From JBBIII01 sp037446575 (GTDB lineage Bacteria > Bacteroidota > Ignavibacteria > UBA10030), in contig JBBIII010000053.1 in assembly GCA_037446575.1 (NCBI GenBank), positions 1 to 16,810 on the forward strand: DNA of 16,810 nt, in the 5' to 3' direction. Shown piece after piece: positions 1 through 7,552 of this stretch. How positions within the stretch are numbered: the stretch's first letter is position 1; the number at the start of each line of letters is the position of its first letter. Made by a program: the position numbers and the translations under genes. The notes under the pieces were generated by a model. The model had not been told where the DNA came from, did no database searches, and saw only the letters and a program-made list of their open reading frames with translations.

Positions 1-31
1 TCAATCTACAATCATCAATCTACAATCTTCA
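1..31 (-). repeat. Heptad tandem repeat overlapping the polA stop codon
   Basis: Read on the minus strand from the polA stop codon outward, the sequence divides into 7-nt units TGAAGAT, TGTAGAT, TGATGAT, TGTAGAT and then TGA at the window edge. The TGA stop of polA is the first triplet of the first unit. The same stretch can be read as two near-identical 14-mers. It contains no C on the polA-sense strand. The array probably continues outside the window. No function can be assigned from sequence. Confidence 0.75.
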
Positions 32-2824
32 ATGTGCATCTAACCAATTCTTTCCCATCCCAATTTCAACTTCAATTGGAACATTAAGAGGCAAAGCTTG
101 TTGCATCTCATTTCTTATCAACTCTTTTACTTCTGTTTCTTCATTATTCTTAATCTCAAATACTAATTCATCATGAACTTGCAATAACATTGCGCTTGAA
201 AATTCTCGCTTTTTTAAAGCGGCATCTATTCGAACCATTGCTATTTTAATCATATCCGCTGCCGTTCCCTGTATCGGCATATTGATTGCCTGCCGTTCAG
301 CATTCTGACGTATCGTTTGATTATTACTTCGAATATCCGGTAAATATCTTCTTCTGCCTAAAAGCGTGCTGACATATCCCAACTTTCGCGCAGTCTCTAT
401 TGTGTTGTTTATATATTGCTGAACGTTTGGAAATCTTTCAAAATAGCGCGCAATGATTTCTTTGGCTTCGTTTTGACTAATTTCGAGGCGCGTTGCAAGT
501 CCATAAGGACCGATACCATACATAATACCGAAATTTACCTCTTTCGCTTTACGTCTCATTTCTCTGGTAACATCAGTTGCTTTTACGTTAAAAACTTTTG
601 ATGCAGTCGTTGTATGAATATCTTCTCTGTTCAAGAATGCTTCTTTCAATCCATCATCGCCCGAGATGTGTGCCATTACGCGCAATTCTATTTGTGAGTA
701 GTCGGCTGAGAGGATGTGTGAATCAGAATTGCCGGCTATAAAAGCTTTACGTATTAATCTGCCGATTTCTGTACGGATTGGAATATTTTGAATATTCGGT
801 TCACTGCTTGATAACCTGCCTGTTGTTGTTATTGTTTGATTAAACGATGTATGCACTCGGTGTGTTCGATGATTTATCAGCTTTGGGAGTGCATCGATGT
901 AAGTTGATTTTAATTTTGTAAGCTGACGAAATTCTAAAAGCAAATCAATTATTTGGTGTTGACCTTTGAGAGCTTCAAGTACAGCAAAATCAGTTGAAAA
1001 GCCAGTCTTCGTTTTACGGATAGGAGTTAGCTTGAATTTGTTAAATAATATTTCAGATAATTGCTGGGTCGAATTGATATTAAAAGCGGATCCTGCTATT
1101 CTATGAATATCCGATGTTAATTTATCAAGTTGTTTTTCAAGGTCTTTTGACATTTTCGATAGAAAATCGATGTCTATAGCTATGCCTGTATATTCCATTT
1201 TAGCAAGTGTCGATACAAGCAGAAATTCCATTTCCTCGCATAGCTTTATCATTTCTAATTTAATAAGTCTGTCTTTAAAAACTTCGTACAATCTAAAAGT
1301 AATATCAGAATCTTCGCAAGAATAATCTGAAAGATTTTCGATTGGAACCTTGCTAATGTGCTTTTGTTCCTTTCCGGTGCCAACTAAATCAGAATAGGAA
1401 ACAGTTCTATAATTCAAATATTCGAGCGCAACATCATCCATGCTGTGCTTTCCATCGGCGCGAATTATATAGCTGGCGATCATCGTGTCAAATAACGCCC
1501 CCTCCACATTAATGCCATATCGCATAAGCACAAGAATATCGTATTTTAGATTGTGTCCGATTTTTCTAATATTTGGATTTTCAAGTATTGGTTTTAGTTC
1601 TCCGCAAACAAATTCTAATTGCAAGCCCGGTGTAGATTTTTTCTGCACGCTTGTTCCAAATAATCCCCCCTGCTCATTTTCAATCTTGCTTGTAATTGCA
1701 ATGTAGTAAGCTTCACAAGGTTTCAGTGAAAATGAAATGCCAACAAGTTCCGCTTCTAATGCATTTGTTGATGTAGTCTCTGTATCGAAAACAAATTCAT
1801 TTGCAGACGATAACTTTTTGCATAAAAGGGAAAATTCTTGTGATGATGTGATTAATTTATATGAATGCTTATCTTTTGTAATATCCGATAAAACAGACGG
1901 TGCAGTAAATTCTATATCACTATGTGTAATAATTGGTTGGCTATCCGTTCCGGCTTTTAATTTACTGATGAGAGAACGGAATTCAAGCTCTTCAAATAAA
2001 GCTATAAGTTTTTCTGTGTTTTGCTTTTCAGCTTTTAATGAATGGAAATTAATCGAAAGCGGGGCATTTATATCTATTGTTACAAGCTTTTTAGACAGAA
2101 AAGCAAGCTCTTTGTTAGCTTCTAATTTTGTGCGTAATCCTTTTTGAGGGATTTCATCCAAATGCTTGTATAATTCCTCGATGCTTCCATATTTTTGAAT
2201 TAGTGGAATCGCTGTTTTTTCTCCGACCCCGGGAACGCCTGGAATGTTATCCGATGAATCTCCGATTAAACCTAATACTTCAATCACTTTATCCGGCGTA
2301 ACCCCAAATTTTTGTTTAACGCCTTCGACATCTATTATTTCTACTTCATTACCGAACTTTCCCGGCTTGTATAACTTTGTTCTTTGAGAAACGAGTTGCA
2401 TAAAATCTTTATCGGGTGTTACAAGGAATGAAAGCGTATCTTCTTTTTCGGCTTGCTTTGATAAAGTCCCAATTATATCATCGGCTTCATATCCGTCTAA
2501 TTCTACCGCCGGAATATTATATGCGCCGACAACTTCCTTCAAAATTGGAATTTGCGTTATCATATCATCCGGCATTTTCTGCCGCGTTGCTTTGTATTCT
2601 TTATAAGCATGATGTCTGAAAGTGGGTTTGTTTGTATCGAATACAACAGCAATATGATCAGGAAATTCTTGTGAAAGGATTTTGTTGAGAAATGTAACAA
2701 ATCCGTATATAGCGCTCGTATTCTGTCCTTTCGAATTCACTAATGGTTGTTTTATAAACGCAAAATAGGCACGATATGCCAACGCCATCGCGTCAATAAG
2801 ATATAATCGCTCTAGTTTTACCAT
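29..2824 (-). CDS. polA: DNA polymerase I with 5'-3' and 3'-5' exonuclease domains
   Basis: Family A DNA polymerase for gap filling, Okazaki-fragment maturation and repair in the cytoplasm. At 931 residues it matches full-length Pol I. The N-terminal 5' nuclease domain (about 1-290) shows YEADD near 112-116, TPDKD near 136-140 and GDSSDNIPG near 188-196. The 3'-5' exonuclease domain keeps its acidic residues: Asp347 and Glu349 (DTET), Asp429 (NLKYD) and Tyr501/Asp505 (YSCED), so proofreading is probably active. Polymerase motif A is DYSQIE (Asp708, Glu713), motif B has Arg757, Lys761, Phe765 and Tyr769-Gly770, and motif C is VHDE (Asp885, Glu886). The ATG at 2824 opens MVKLERLYLIDA, as expected for Pol I, but a GAGGA lies 21 nt upstream, too far for a normal Shine-Dalgarno. 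It lies 11 bp after the MFS gene and is probably cotranscribed. Confidence 0.98.
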   Translation of the reverse strand: MVKLERLYLIDAMALAYRAYFAFIKQPLVNSKGQNTSAIYGFVTFLNKILSQEFPDHIAVVFDTNKPTFRHHAYKEYKATRQKMPDDMITQIPILKEVVGAYNIPAVELDGYEADDIIGTLSKQAEKEDTLSFLVTPDKDFMQLVSQRTKLYKPGKFGNEVEIIDVEGVKQKFGVTPDKVIEVLGLIGDSSDNIPGVPGVGEKTAIPLIQKYGSIEELYKHLDEIPQKGLRTKLEANKELAFLSKKLVTIDINAPLSINFHSLKAEKQNTEKLIALFEELEFRSLISKLKAGTDSQPIITHSDIEFTAPSVLSDITKDKHSYKLITSSQEFSLLCKKLSSANEFVFDTETTSTNALEAELVGISFSLKPCEAYYIAITSKIENEQGGLFGTSVQKKSTPGLQLEFVCGELKPILENPNIRKIGHNLKYDILVLMRYGINVEGALFDTMIASYIIRADGKHSMDDVALEYLNYRTVSYSDLVGTGKEQKHISKVPIENLSDYSCEDSDITFRLYEVFKDRLIKLEMIKLCEEMEFLLVSTLAKMEYTGIAIDIDFLSKMSKDLEKQLDKLTSDIHRIAGSAFNINSTQQLSEILFNKFKLTPIRKTKTGFSTDFAVLEALKGQHQIIDLLLEFRQLTKLKSTYIDALPKLINHRTHRVHTSFNQTITTTGRLSSSEPNIQNIPIRTEIGRLIRKAFIAGNSDSHILSADYSQIELRVMAHISGDDGLKEAFLNREDIHTTTASKVFNVKATDVTREMRRKAKEVNFGIMYGIGPYGLATRLEISQNEAKEIIARYFERFPNVQQYINNTIETARKLGYVSTLLGRRRYLPDIRSNNQTIRQNAERQAINMPIQGTAADMIKIAMVRIDAALKKREFSSAMLLQVHDELVFEIKNNEETEVKELIRNEMQQALPLNVPIEVEIGMGKNWLDAH

Positions 2825-2835
2825 TTCAATTGTGC

Positions 2836-4146
2836 TTAGTTTGGGTCCTCTAAAATTTTTGTTTCTGCAACTTTATAAGAAGTTGTGTCTGTAGATGTGA
2901 TATCATTCTGTAAATCAATAAAATATTTTTGAACTATAATCAATGTCAATATAAGAATTCCGCCCGTGACGAAAAAATTCTCAGGTAATCCAAAATGTGC
3001 TGATATATAACCGCCAAGAGGCGGTCCAATCATGCTAGCAAGAATATTAGTGCTTGTCGCTATGCCTATTATTCCGCCGCGTCGTTCTAAAGGAGAATTT
3101 TTATTCACATAAGAATACAAGGTCGGGAGAATTCCCCCCATGCAAAATCCCTGCACAGCGCGAAGAAATATAAGTTGATATGCCTGAGTTGCAAATCCTT
3201 GCGCTATAAGCGCCGCGCTTGCGCCTATAATCGCAAAACTTAAATTCTTTTTATAATTTTTTACATCATTTCTTTTTCCCCACCAAGGCGCAGAAACTAC
3301 CATAGCTAAGCCCGCGGTAGAAAAAATTGCGCCGGCAATCGTAGCTAAATATTCTTTGTTTGGTGAAAGTGATTCGACAAAAAGAGAAAACACAGGTTGT
3401 ATCATAACTAATGCCACCTGAGAAATTAGAATAATGCTAAGTGCAATGCTGATGGAATAAGACTTAAAGCAGAAAAGATAATTATCTAATATGCCCTTTA
3501 CCGAAATTGAAGCTATCTTCTCTTCTTCTATCTCTTGAACAAATTTAACAATAATAAAACCTGCAATGGCACAAAAACCGGCAACTATAAAAAATATAGG
3601 ACGATAACCAAACAAATCTGCAAGAGAGCCGCCAATAAATGGGCCAATTACAGTTCCGCTCGACGTAGCGGATTGCAGCATTCCTATTGCATAACCAGAT
3701 TTTTCTTTAGGTGTAGTTGAAGAAACAAATGCGAGCGCTGACGCAATAAACCCGCTGATAACGCCCTGCACCATTCTAAAGAAAAATAACATTTCGACAT
3801 TTGTCGATAAACCAATAAGCGCTTGCGAAATCGCAAGCCCAAATATAGCGCGGACTGTCATAGCTTTGCGTCCGTATTTGTCTCCCATTATCCCCCAAAT
3901 AGGCGTGAAAAAGAAAGAAAGAAAGAATGGTCCTGCATAAACCAATCCGCTCCAACTTGCTACTTCTTCTGGGTTACTTACTCCAAGCTCGCGCACGTAA
4001 AATGGCAGAAATGGAACAACTAAGTTCATTCCCATCATAGCAAGAAATTGCGCCGCCCAAATTATGTAAAGATTTCTACGCCAAGTTTCTATTGGTTGCT
4101 TAGAGTAATTGCTAATTCTGAAATTTTTCATTTGAAAAATATACAT
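2836..4146 (-). CDS. MFS drug/solute efflux transporter, MdtG-like
   Basis: Predicted inner-membrane proton-driven exporter of the major facilitator superfamily, 436 residues with about 12 hydrophobic segments. The cytosolic loop between helices 2 and 3 carries the MFS motif A pattern G-x-x-x-D-x-x-G-R-K (residues 85-94). The N-terminal half strongly resembles E. coli MdtG as I remember it: WRRNL near 22, VPFLPFYVRELG near 44-55, SGLVYAGPF near 66, then KSGYAIGMLQ and a YRPIFF segment. This points to the DHA1 multidrug group, but the substrate cannot be read from sequence. The start at 4146 is uncertain: an in-frame ATG at 4131 (MKNFRIS) is also possible and neither has a clear ribosome-binding site. 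The gene is divergent from the exported-protein gene at 4341 and lies upstream of polA on the same strand. An inverted repeat at 4224-4241 lies in its upstream region. Confidence 0.9.
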   Translation of the reverse strand: MYIFQMKNFRISNYSKQPIETWRRNLYIIWAAQFLAMMGMNLVVPFLPFYVRELGVSNPEEVASWSGLVYAGPFFLSFFFTPIWGIMGDKYGRKAMTVRAIFGLAISQALIGLSTNVEMLFFFRMVQGVISGFIASALAFVSSTTPKEKSGYAIGMLQSATSSGTVIGPFIGGSLADLFGYRPIFFIVAGFCAIAGFIIVKFVQEIEEEKIASISVKGILDNYLFCFKSYSISIALSIILISQVALVMIQPVFSLFVESLSPNKEYLATIAGAIFSTAGLAMVVSAPWWGKRNDVKNYKKNLSFAIIGASAALIAQGFATQAYQLIFLRAVQGFCMGGILPTLYSYVNKNSPLERRGGIIGIATSTNILASMIGPPLGGYISAHFGLPENFFVTGGILILTLIIVQKYFIDLQNDITSTDTTSYKVAETKILEDPN

Positions 4147-4223
4147 AAAGGTATGTTTAAAACAAAAAAGTGATGATATCGTGCATAAGAACTGTTAAGA
4201 AAAGATACCAAATAGGAACAATC

Positions 4224-4241
4224 GGACGAGCGAATTCGTCC
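4224..4241. promoter_or_regulatory. Inverted repeat in divergent intergenic region, possible operator
   Basis: GGACGA, a 6-nt spacer, then TCGTCC forms a perfect 6-bp inverted repeat, GC-rich for this genome. It lies between the divergent MFS gene and the exported-protein gene. Neither orientation is followed by a T-run, so it is not an intrinsic terminator. It could be a repressor operator or a hairpin in the MFS leader. This is inference from position and symmetry only. Confidence 0.35.
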
Positions 4242-4287
4242 CTTAGACATAATTCGATATTGCCCCAAATTGTGCTCTAATAAAATC

Positions 4288-4316
4288 TTGACAATAAATT
4301 CAGATTTGAGTATCAT
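4288..4316 (+). promoter_or_regulatory. Near-consensus sigma-70 type promoter
   Basis: TTGACA (4288-4293), a 17-nt spacer, then TATCAT (4311-4316): a perfect -35, optimal spacing and 5 of 6 matches in the -10. The predicted start lies near 4323-4325, leaving a leader of about 16-18 nt that contains the AGGTG ribosome-binding site before the ATG at 4341. Confidence 0.7.
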
Positions 4317-4340
4317 TATTTCAGAAAAACAGGTGTGAAA

Positions 4341-4844
4341 ATGAAGACAACAATTAAAATTCTTACAATATTAATCACGGCAAGCGTTTCGATCTCGGCG
4401 CAATATAAAAATAGACCTGAAACAAGACCAACGGTTTCTGAATCAATAATTCGTTCAGATGAAGGCGGATTATTATTTGGCTGGTTCGATCCAAGTAGAT
4501 TATCTTTTCGCCATAGTTATTCGCTTAGTTATACAACATCGGGCGGTAAAGGTTTTTCACTCGGCGCATTGACAAGTACTATGGCATATCAAATTTCGGA
4601 TCCATTATCATTAGAATTTGATGTTAGTTTGATGCACTCTCCATTCAACAATTTAGGTGGAAGGTTTGCTAACGATATCTCTGGAATTTATTTAACCCGC
4701 GCAGAATTGAATTATAAGCCATCTAAGAATACTTTGTTGCAGTTTCAATATCGTCAATTGCCAGTAATGTATTGGTACTCTAATTATGATAGATTTGGTT
4801 TTATCCCGAGTTTTGATAAAATAGAGGAGGTAGAGAACCACTGA
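4341..4844 (+). CDS. Exported hypothetical protein, possible outer-membrane beta-strand protein
   Basis: Function not recognised. The 167-residue product begins with a short basic stretch, a hydrophobic core and a cleavage-like SISAQ, so it should pass the inner membrane by the Sec pathway. The mature part has alternating aromatic/polar stretches (FRHSYSLSYTTSGG, LSLEFDVSLMH, LLQFQYRQL) that look like amphipathic beta strands, suggesting a small outer-membrane or periplasmic beta protein. I prefer the ATG at 4341 over the in-frame GTG at 4335, because AGGTG at 4331-4335 then sits 5 nt upstream as a Shine-Dalgarno and the GTG would overlap it. It has its own strong promoter at 4288-4316 and ends 30 bp before a hairpin terminator, so it is probably a single-gene transcript. 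Confidence 0.75.
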   Translation: MKTTIKILTILITASVSISAQYKNRPETRPTVSESIIRSDEGGLLFGWFDPSRLSFRHSYSLSYTTSGGKGFSLGALTSTMAYQISDPLSLEFDVSLMHSPFNNLGGRFANDISGIYLTRAELNYKPSKNTLLQFQYRQLPVMYWYSNYDRFGFIPSFDKIEEVENH

Positions 4845-4874
4845 GCAGTTTTTTATATAGATTAAGAATATTTA

Positions 4875-4924
4875 AACCGAGTAAAACTGGATTACTTAAA
4901 TTCAGAATGCTCGGTTATTTTTTT
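4875..4924 (+). terminator. Two-tier hairpin with T-run, intrinsic terminator or attenuator
   Basis: The outer stem is AACCGAG (4875-4881) with CTCGGTT (4910-4916), extendable by a G-T wobble and an A-T pair. An inner 7-bp stem (4887-4893 with 4899-4905, one G-T wobble) closes a 5-nt loop. The structure is followed by ATTTTTTTG (4917-4925). It should end transcription of the exported-protein gene. Its T-run stops only 3 nt before the AGG ribosome-binding site of the next gene, so any transcript reaching that gene from upstream must pass through it. Confidence 0.72.
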
Positions 4925-4935
4925 GTTAGGTGGGA

Positions 4936-5484
4936 ATGAAGCGGGCTAAAAATTTTGATTCTACTAATCCGAGTTTGTTTGAACAGCCACCTCCGGAATT
5001 ACGAGGCGATAAGAAACGATTGAGCGCTATATTCCAAAGCAGGAAAGCAAAAAGCGTTATTGTAATAACAGCATTAGCTTTGTTAGCGACTGTCTATCTT
5101 CTTGCCAATAAGGATACAATAATTTTGAAGAAAGAATCTTCTGAAAATTTAGAATTTTATAATAATGCGCCTGAAGTTGAAGTACTAGATGCTGTGGGAA
5201 ATATGAAGGCGGCTCAATTTATAACTAATTACATTCGATCCAAAGGATTCGATGTAGTCGAATTGAAAAAAAACAGCGAAGGCATAGAAGATAAATCGTT
5301 TATAATAGATCGATCAGGAAAATTTGATGATGCAAAAAGACTTGCGTTAGAACTTGGGATATTAGAAAACAAGGTTTTTCAGAAACTTGATCCTAAGCTC
5401 TATCTTGATATCACAGTTGTAATTGGAAAAGATTTTAGAAATCTAAAAGCATTTCAGTCAACAAAAGAAAGGAACAAAAATTGA
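4936..5484 (+). CDS. Membrane-anchored LytR_C-domain protein
   Basis: The 182-residue protein has a charged cytosolic N-terminus, one transmembrane segment (about 40-57) and an exported C-terminal domain. Residues about 79-166 match the LytR_C pattern found at the end of LytR-CpsA-Psr proteins: EVEVLDAVGNMKAA, then YIRSKGFDVVEL, DDAKRLALELGI and LDITVVIGKDF. The catalytic LCP domain is absent, so this is a stand-alone LytR_C protein whose role is unknown but presumably cell-envelope related. The ATG at 4936 has AGG at 4928-4930 five nt upstream; an in-frame GTG at 4930 would overlap that site and is less likely. The next gene, rsfS, overlaps its stop codon, so it heads a coupled group with rsfS and argS. 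Confidence 0.82.
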   Translation: MKRAKNFDSTNPSLFEQPPPELRGDKKRLSAIFQSRKAKSVIVITALALLATVYLLANKDTIILKKESSENLEFYNNAPEVEVLDAVGNMKAAQFITNYIRSKGFDVVELKKNSEGIEDKSFIIDRSGKFDDAKRLALELGILENKVFQKLDPKLYLDITVVIGKDFRNLKAFQSTKERNKN

Positions 5485-5903
5485 CTGCTCGAATAATGGC
5501 AAGAAAAATTGCCGACTTAATGCTTTCAAAAAAAGCGCATAACATTGTTATTATGGATTTAAAAAAACTAACAAGTGTAACGGATTTTTTTATTGTTTGC
5601 ACTGGAGATTCTGATACGCACGTGAAGGCAATTGCGGATGCTATACGCGATGGGATGGAAAAAATTGGCGAACCTGTCTGGCATTTCGAAGGATATCAGG
5701 CATTAAGATGGGTTGTGCTCGATTTTGTAGATGTTGTTGCACATATATTTTATAAAGATGAAAGATCATTCTATAATCTCGATAGGTTGTGGGGCGATGC
5801 AAAAAGAATAGAAGTAACCGAAGATAAAATTGAAAAAGAGACTATTCCGGGGAAAAAGTCTCTTATCCGTAAGAATACGAAGAAAAAGAAATTAGCGAAA
5901 TGA
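5481..5903 (+). CDS. rsfS: Ribosomal silencing factor RsfS (Iojap/DUF143 family)
   Basis: RsfS binds ribosomal protein uL14 on the large subunit and blocks joining with the 30S subunit, lowering translation when nutrients are scarce. The family core is clear: TDFFIVCTGDSDTHVKAIADAI (34-55), W-HFEGYQALRWVVLDFVDVVAHIF (67-90) and a FYNLDRLWGDA stretch (97-107). The 140-residue length is slightly long because of a lysine-rich C-terminal tail, which may add RNA contacts (inference). The TTG at 5481 is favoured as start: AAAGGA at 5468-5473 sits 7 nt upstream, and TTGA overlaps the previous stop by 4 nt, a translational-coupling arrangement. An internal ATG at 5496 has no comparable site. Its own stop overlaps the argS start as ATGA. 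Confidence 0.95.
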   Translation: MTARIMARKIADLMLSKKAHNIVIMDLKKLTSVTDFFIVCTGDSDTHVKAIADAIRDGMEKIGEPVWHFEGYQALRWVVLDFVDVVAHIFYKDERSFYNLDRLWGDAKRIEVTEDKIEKETIPGKKSLIRKNTKKKKLAK

Positions 5904-7552
5904 AAAATTATCTTGCCAAAAAATTTGATCAAGCATTAAAATCGCTTTCTTATTATGGAGTTGTGGATCTAACTTTTGAAAAACCGAAATTAGTCGAACA
6001 CGGAGATATTACCACAAATATTGCTATGCTTCTTGCAAAGGAGCTAAAAAAAAATCCGCGTGCTATAGCGCAAGAAATTATTAGTAGGTTAGATATAGAA
6101 AATAGATTTATTTCATCAGTAGATATTGCCGGGCCCGGCTTTGTTAATTTCCGTTTTACGGATGAATATTTTACTTCTCAAATTGGCGCTATTCTCCAGG
6201 AAAAAGAAAACTATGGAAAATCTAATTTTGGAAATAATAAAAAAACGCAAGTAGAATATGTAAGCGCCAATCCGACTGGACCTTTAAGCGTTGGGCATGG
6301 GCGTCAAGCCGCAATTGGAGATACGATTGCTAATCTCTTGCAATGGACTGGTTATGATGTTATTCGCGAATACTACTACAATAATGCTGGCCGGCAAATG
6401 CGTATGCTGGCAGAATCAACTTACGCAAGATATATGCAGTTATTTGAATCTTCATTCCCATTTCCGGAAGAGGGTTATCAAGGCGATTATATCAGATTAA
6501 TTGCTGAGGATTTAAAAAATGATCGAGATAATGCTATCATTTCTTTGCCGAAAGAAGAAGCGCTTTCAATCTGCAAAGAATACGCTGAAAAAGAACTTTT
6601 TAAATCCATTAAAAAAGTTCTGGCGAAGATGGGTGTTGTGCACGACGTGTTTTTCAATGAAGATTCTTTGTATTCAGAAGGGAAAATAAAAGAAGTAATA
6701 GAAGAATTCAGGAATAAAAATCTCGCATACGATCAAGAAGGAGCTGTGTGGTTAAAGACCACAGCGCTTGGACTTGAACAGGACAGGGTAATTGTGAAAT
6801 CGACCGGAGAACCGACATACCGTCTGCCTGATATTGCCTATCACAGAGAAAAATTCAGAAAAGGTTTTGAGTTAATTGTGGATGTCTTTGGCGCAGACCA
6901 CATTGCAACGATTCCGGATGTACTTGCCGGAATAAAAGCGCTCGGTTATGATCCAGATAAAGTAAAAGTTGTAATTCATCAATTTGTAACATTGATGCGT
7001 GACGGCGAGCAGGTTAAGATGTCTAAACGGCTTGCTAATTTTGTTACATTAGATGAATTAATCGATGAAGTTGGACCTGATGCTGTAAGATTTTTCTTTT
7101 TAATGCGGGCTATTTCGAGCCATTTGGAATTTGATTTGAATCTTGCCAAAGAGCAATCAGAAAAAAATCCGGTTTATTATGTGCAATATGCGCACGCTCG
7201 AATATCAAGTATTTTACGATTTGCTGAAAGCGAAGGAAGATATAGCTGTACCGAAGCATTAGCTTATGCAAAATTCTATTTATTAAAAGAGCAAGCAGAA
7301 ATTGCGCTAATAAAACTATTATTGGAATTTCCAGAGGTGGTTTTAGCTTGTGCGAAATGTTTAGAACCGCATCACCTGACAAATTATTTGCATGAAGTTG
7401 CGACAACATTTCATAAATTTTATCACGAACATCGCGTTGTAATTCCAGAAAAAGAACTATCAGAAGCGCGTCTTGGATTATGTTTTGCCGCCAAGACTGT
7501 GATAGCAAACGGATGCCGAATTTTAGGAATATCAGCTCCTGAAAAAATGTAA
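5900..7552 (+). CDS. argS: Arginyl-tRNA synthetase
   Basis: Cytoplasmic class I synthetase that charges tRNA-Arg with arginine using ATP. The 550-residue protein has an N-terminal Arg-tRNA recognition domain (about 1-105), the catalytic domain with NPTGPLSVGHGR (124-135) and KMSKR (373-377), and a C-terminal anticodon-binding DALR domain beginning near YVQYAHARI (427-435). The usual HIGH box reads S-V-G-H: the second His (133) is present but the first position is Ser130. I recall Thr here in some related ArgRS sequences, so this may be a lineage variant rather than a defect. The ATG at 5900 overlaps the rsfS stop by 4 nt (ATGA), indicating translational coupling, and there is no strong Shine-Dalgarno of its own. 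Confidence 0.97.
   Translation: MKNYLAKKFDQALKSLSYYGVVDLTFEKPKLVEHGDITTNIAMLLAKELKKNPRAIAQEIISRLDIENRFISSVDIAGPGFVNFRFTDEYFTSQIGAILQEKENYGKSNFGNNKKTQVEYVSANPTGPLSVGHGRQAAIGDTIANLLQWTGYDVIREYYYNNAGRQMRMLAESTYARYMQLFESSFPFPEEGYQGDYIRLIAEDLKNDRDNAIISLPKEEALSICKEYAEKELFKSIKKVLAKMGVVHDVFFNEDSLYSEGKIKEVIEEFRNKNLAYDQEGAVWLKTTALGLEQDRVIVKSTGEPTYRLPDIAYHREKFRKGFELIVDVFGADHIATIPDVLAGIKALGYDPDKVKVVIHQFVTLMRDGEQVKMSKRLANFVTLDELIDEVGPDAVRFFFLMRAISSHLEFDLNLAKEQSEKNPVYYVQYAHARISSILRFAESEGRYSCTEALAYAKFYLLKEQAEIALIKLLLEFPEVVLACAKCLEPHHLTNYLHEVATTFHKFYHEHRVVIPEKELSEARLGLCFAAKTVIANGCRILGISAPEKM

Noticed and set aside
1737..2147. 136-codon open frame opposite polA
   Set aside because: Antisense shadow of a full-length, well-conserved polymerase gene.
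4128..4316. 62-codon open frame on the minus strand across the MFS upstream region
   Set aside because: It starts inside the -10 of the rightward promoter, overlaps the MFS start, has no ribosome-binding site and no recognisable protein features.
4825..4831. AGGAGGT, a perfect Shine-Dalgarno match
   Set aside because: It lies inside the exported-protein gene, encoding Glu-Glu-Val, and no start codon follows at a usable distance.
7110..7508. 132-codon open frame opposite argS
   Set aside because: It lies fully within argS, whose family match is certain, and the antisense product shows no recognisable domain.
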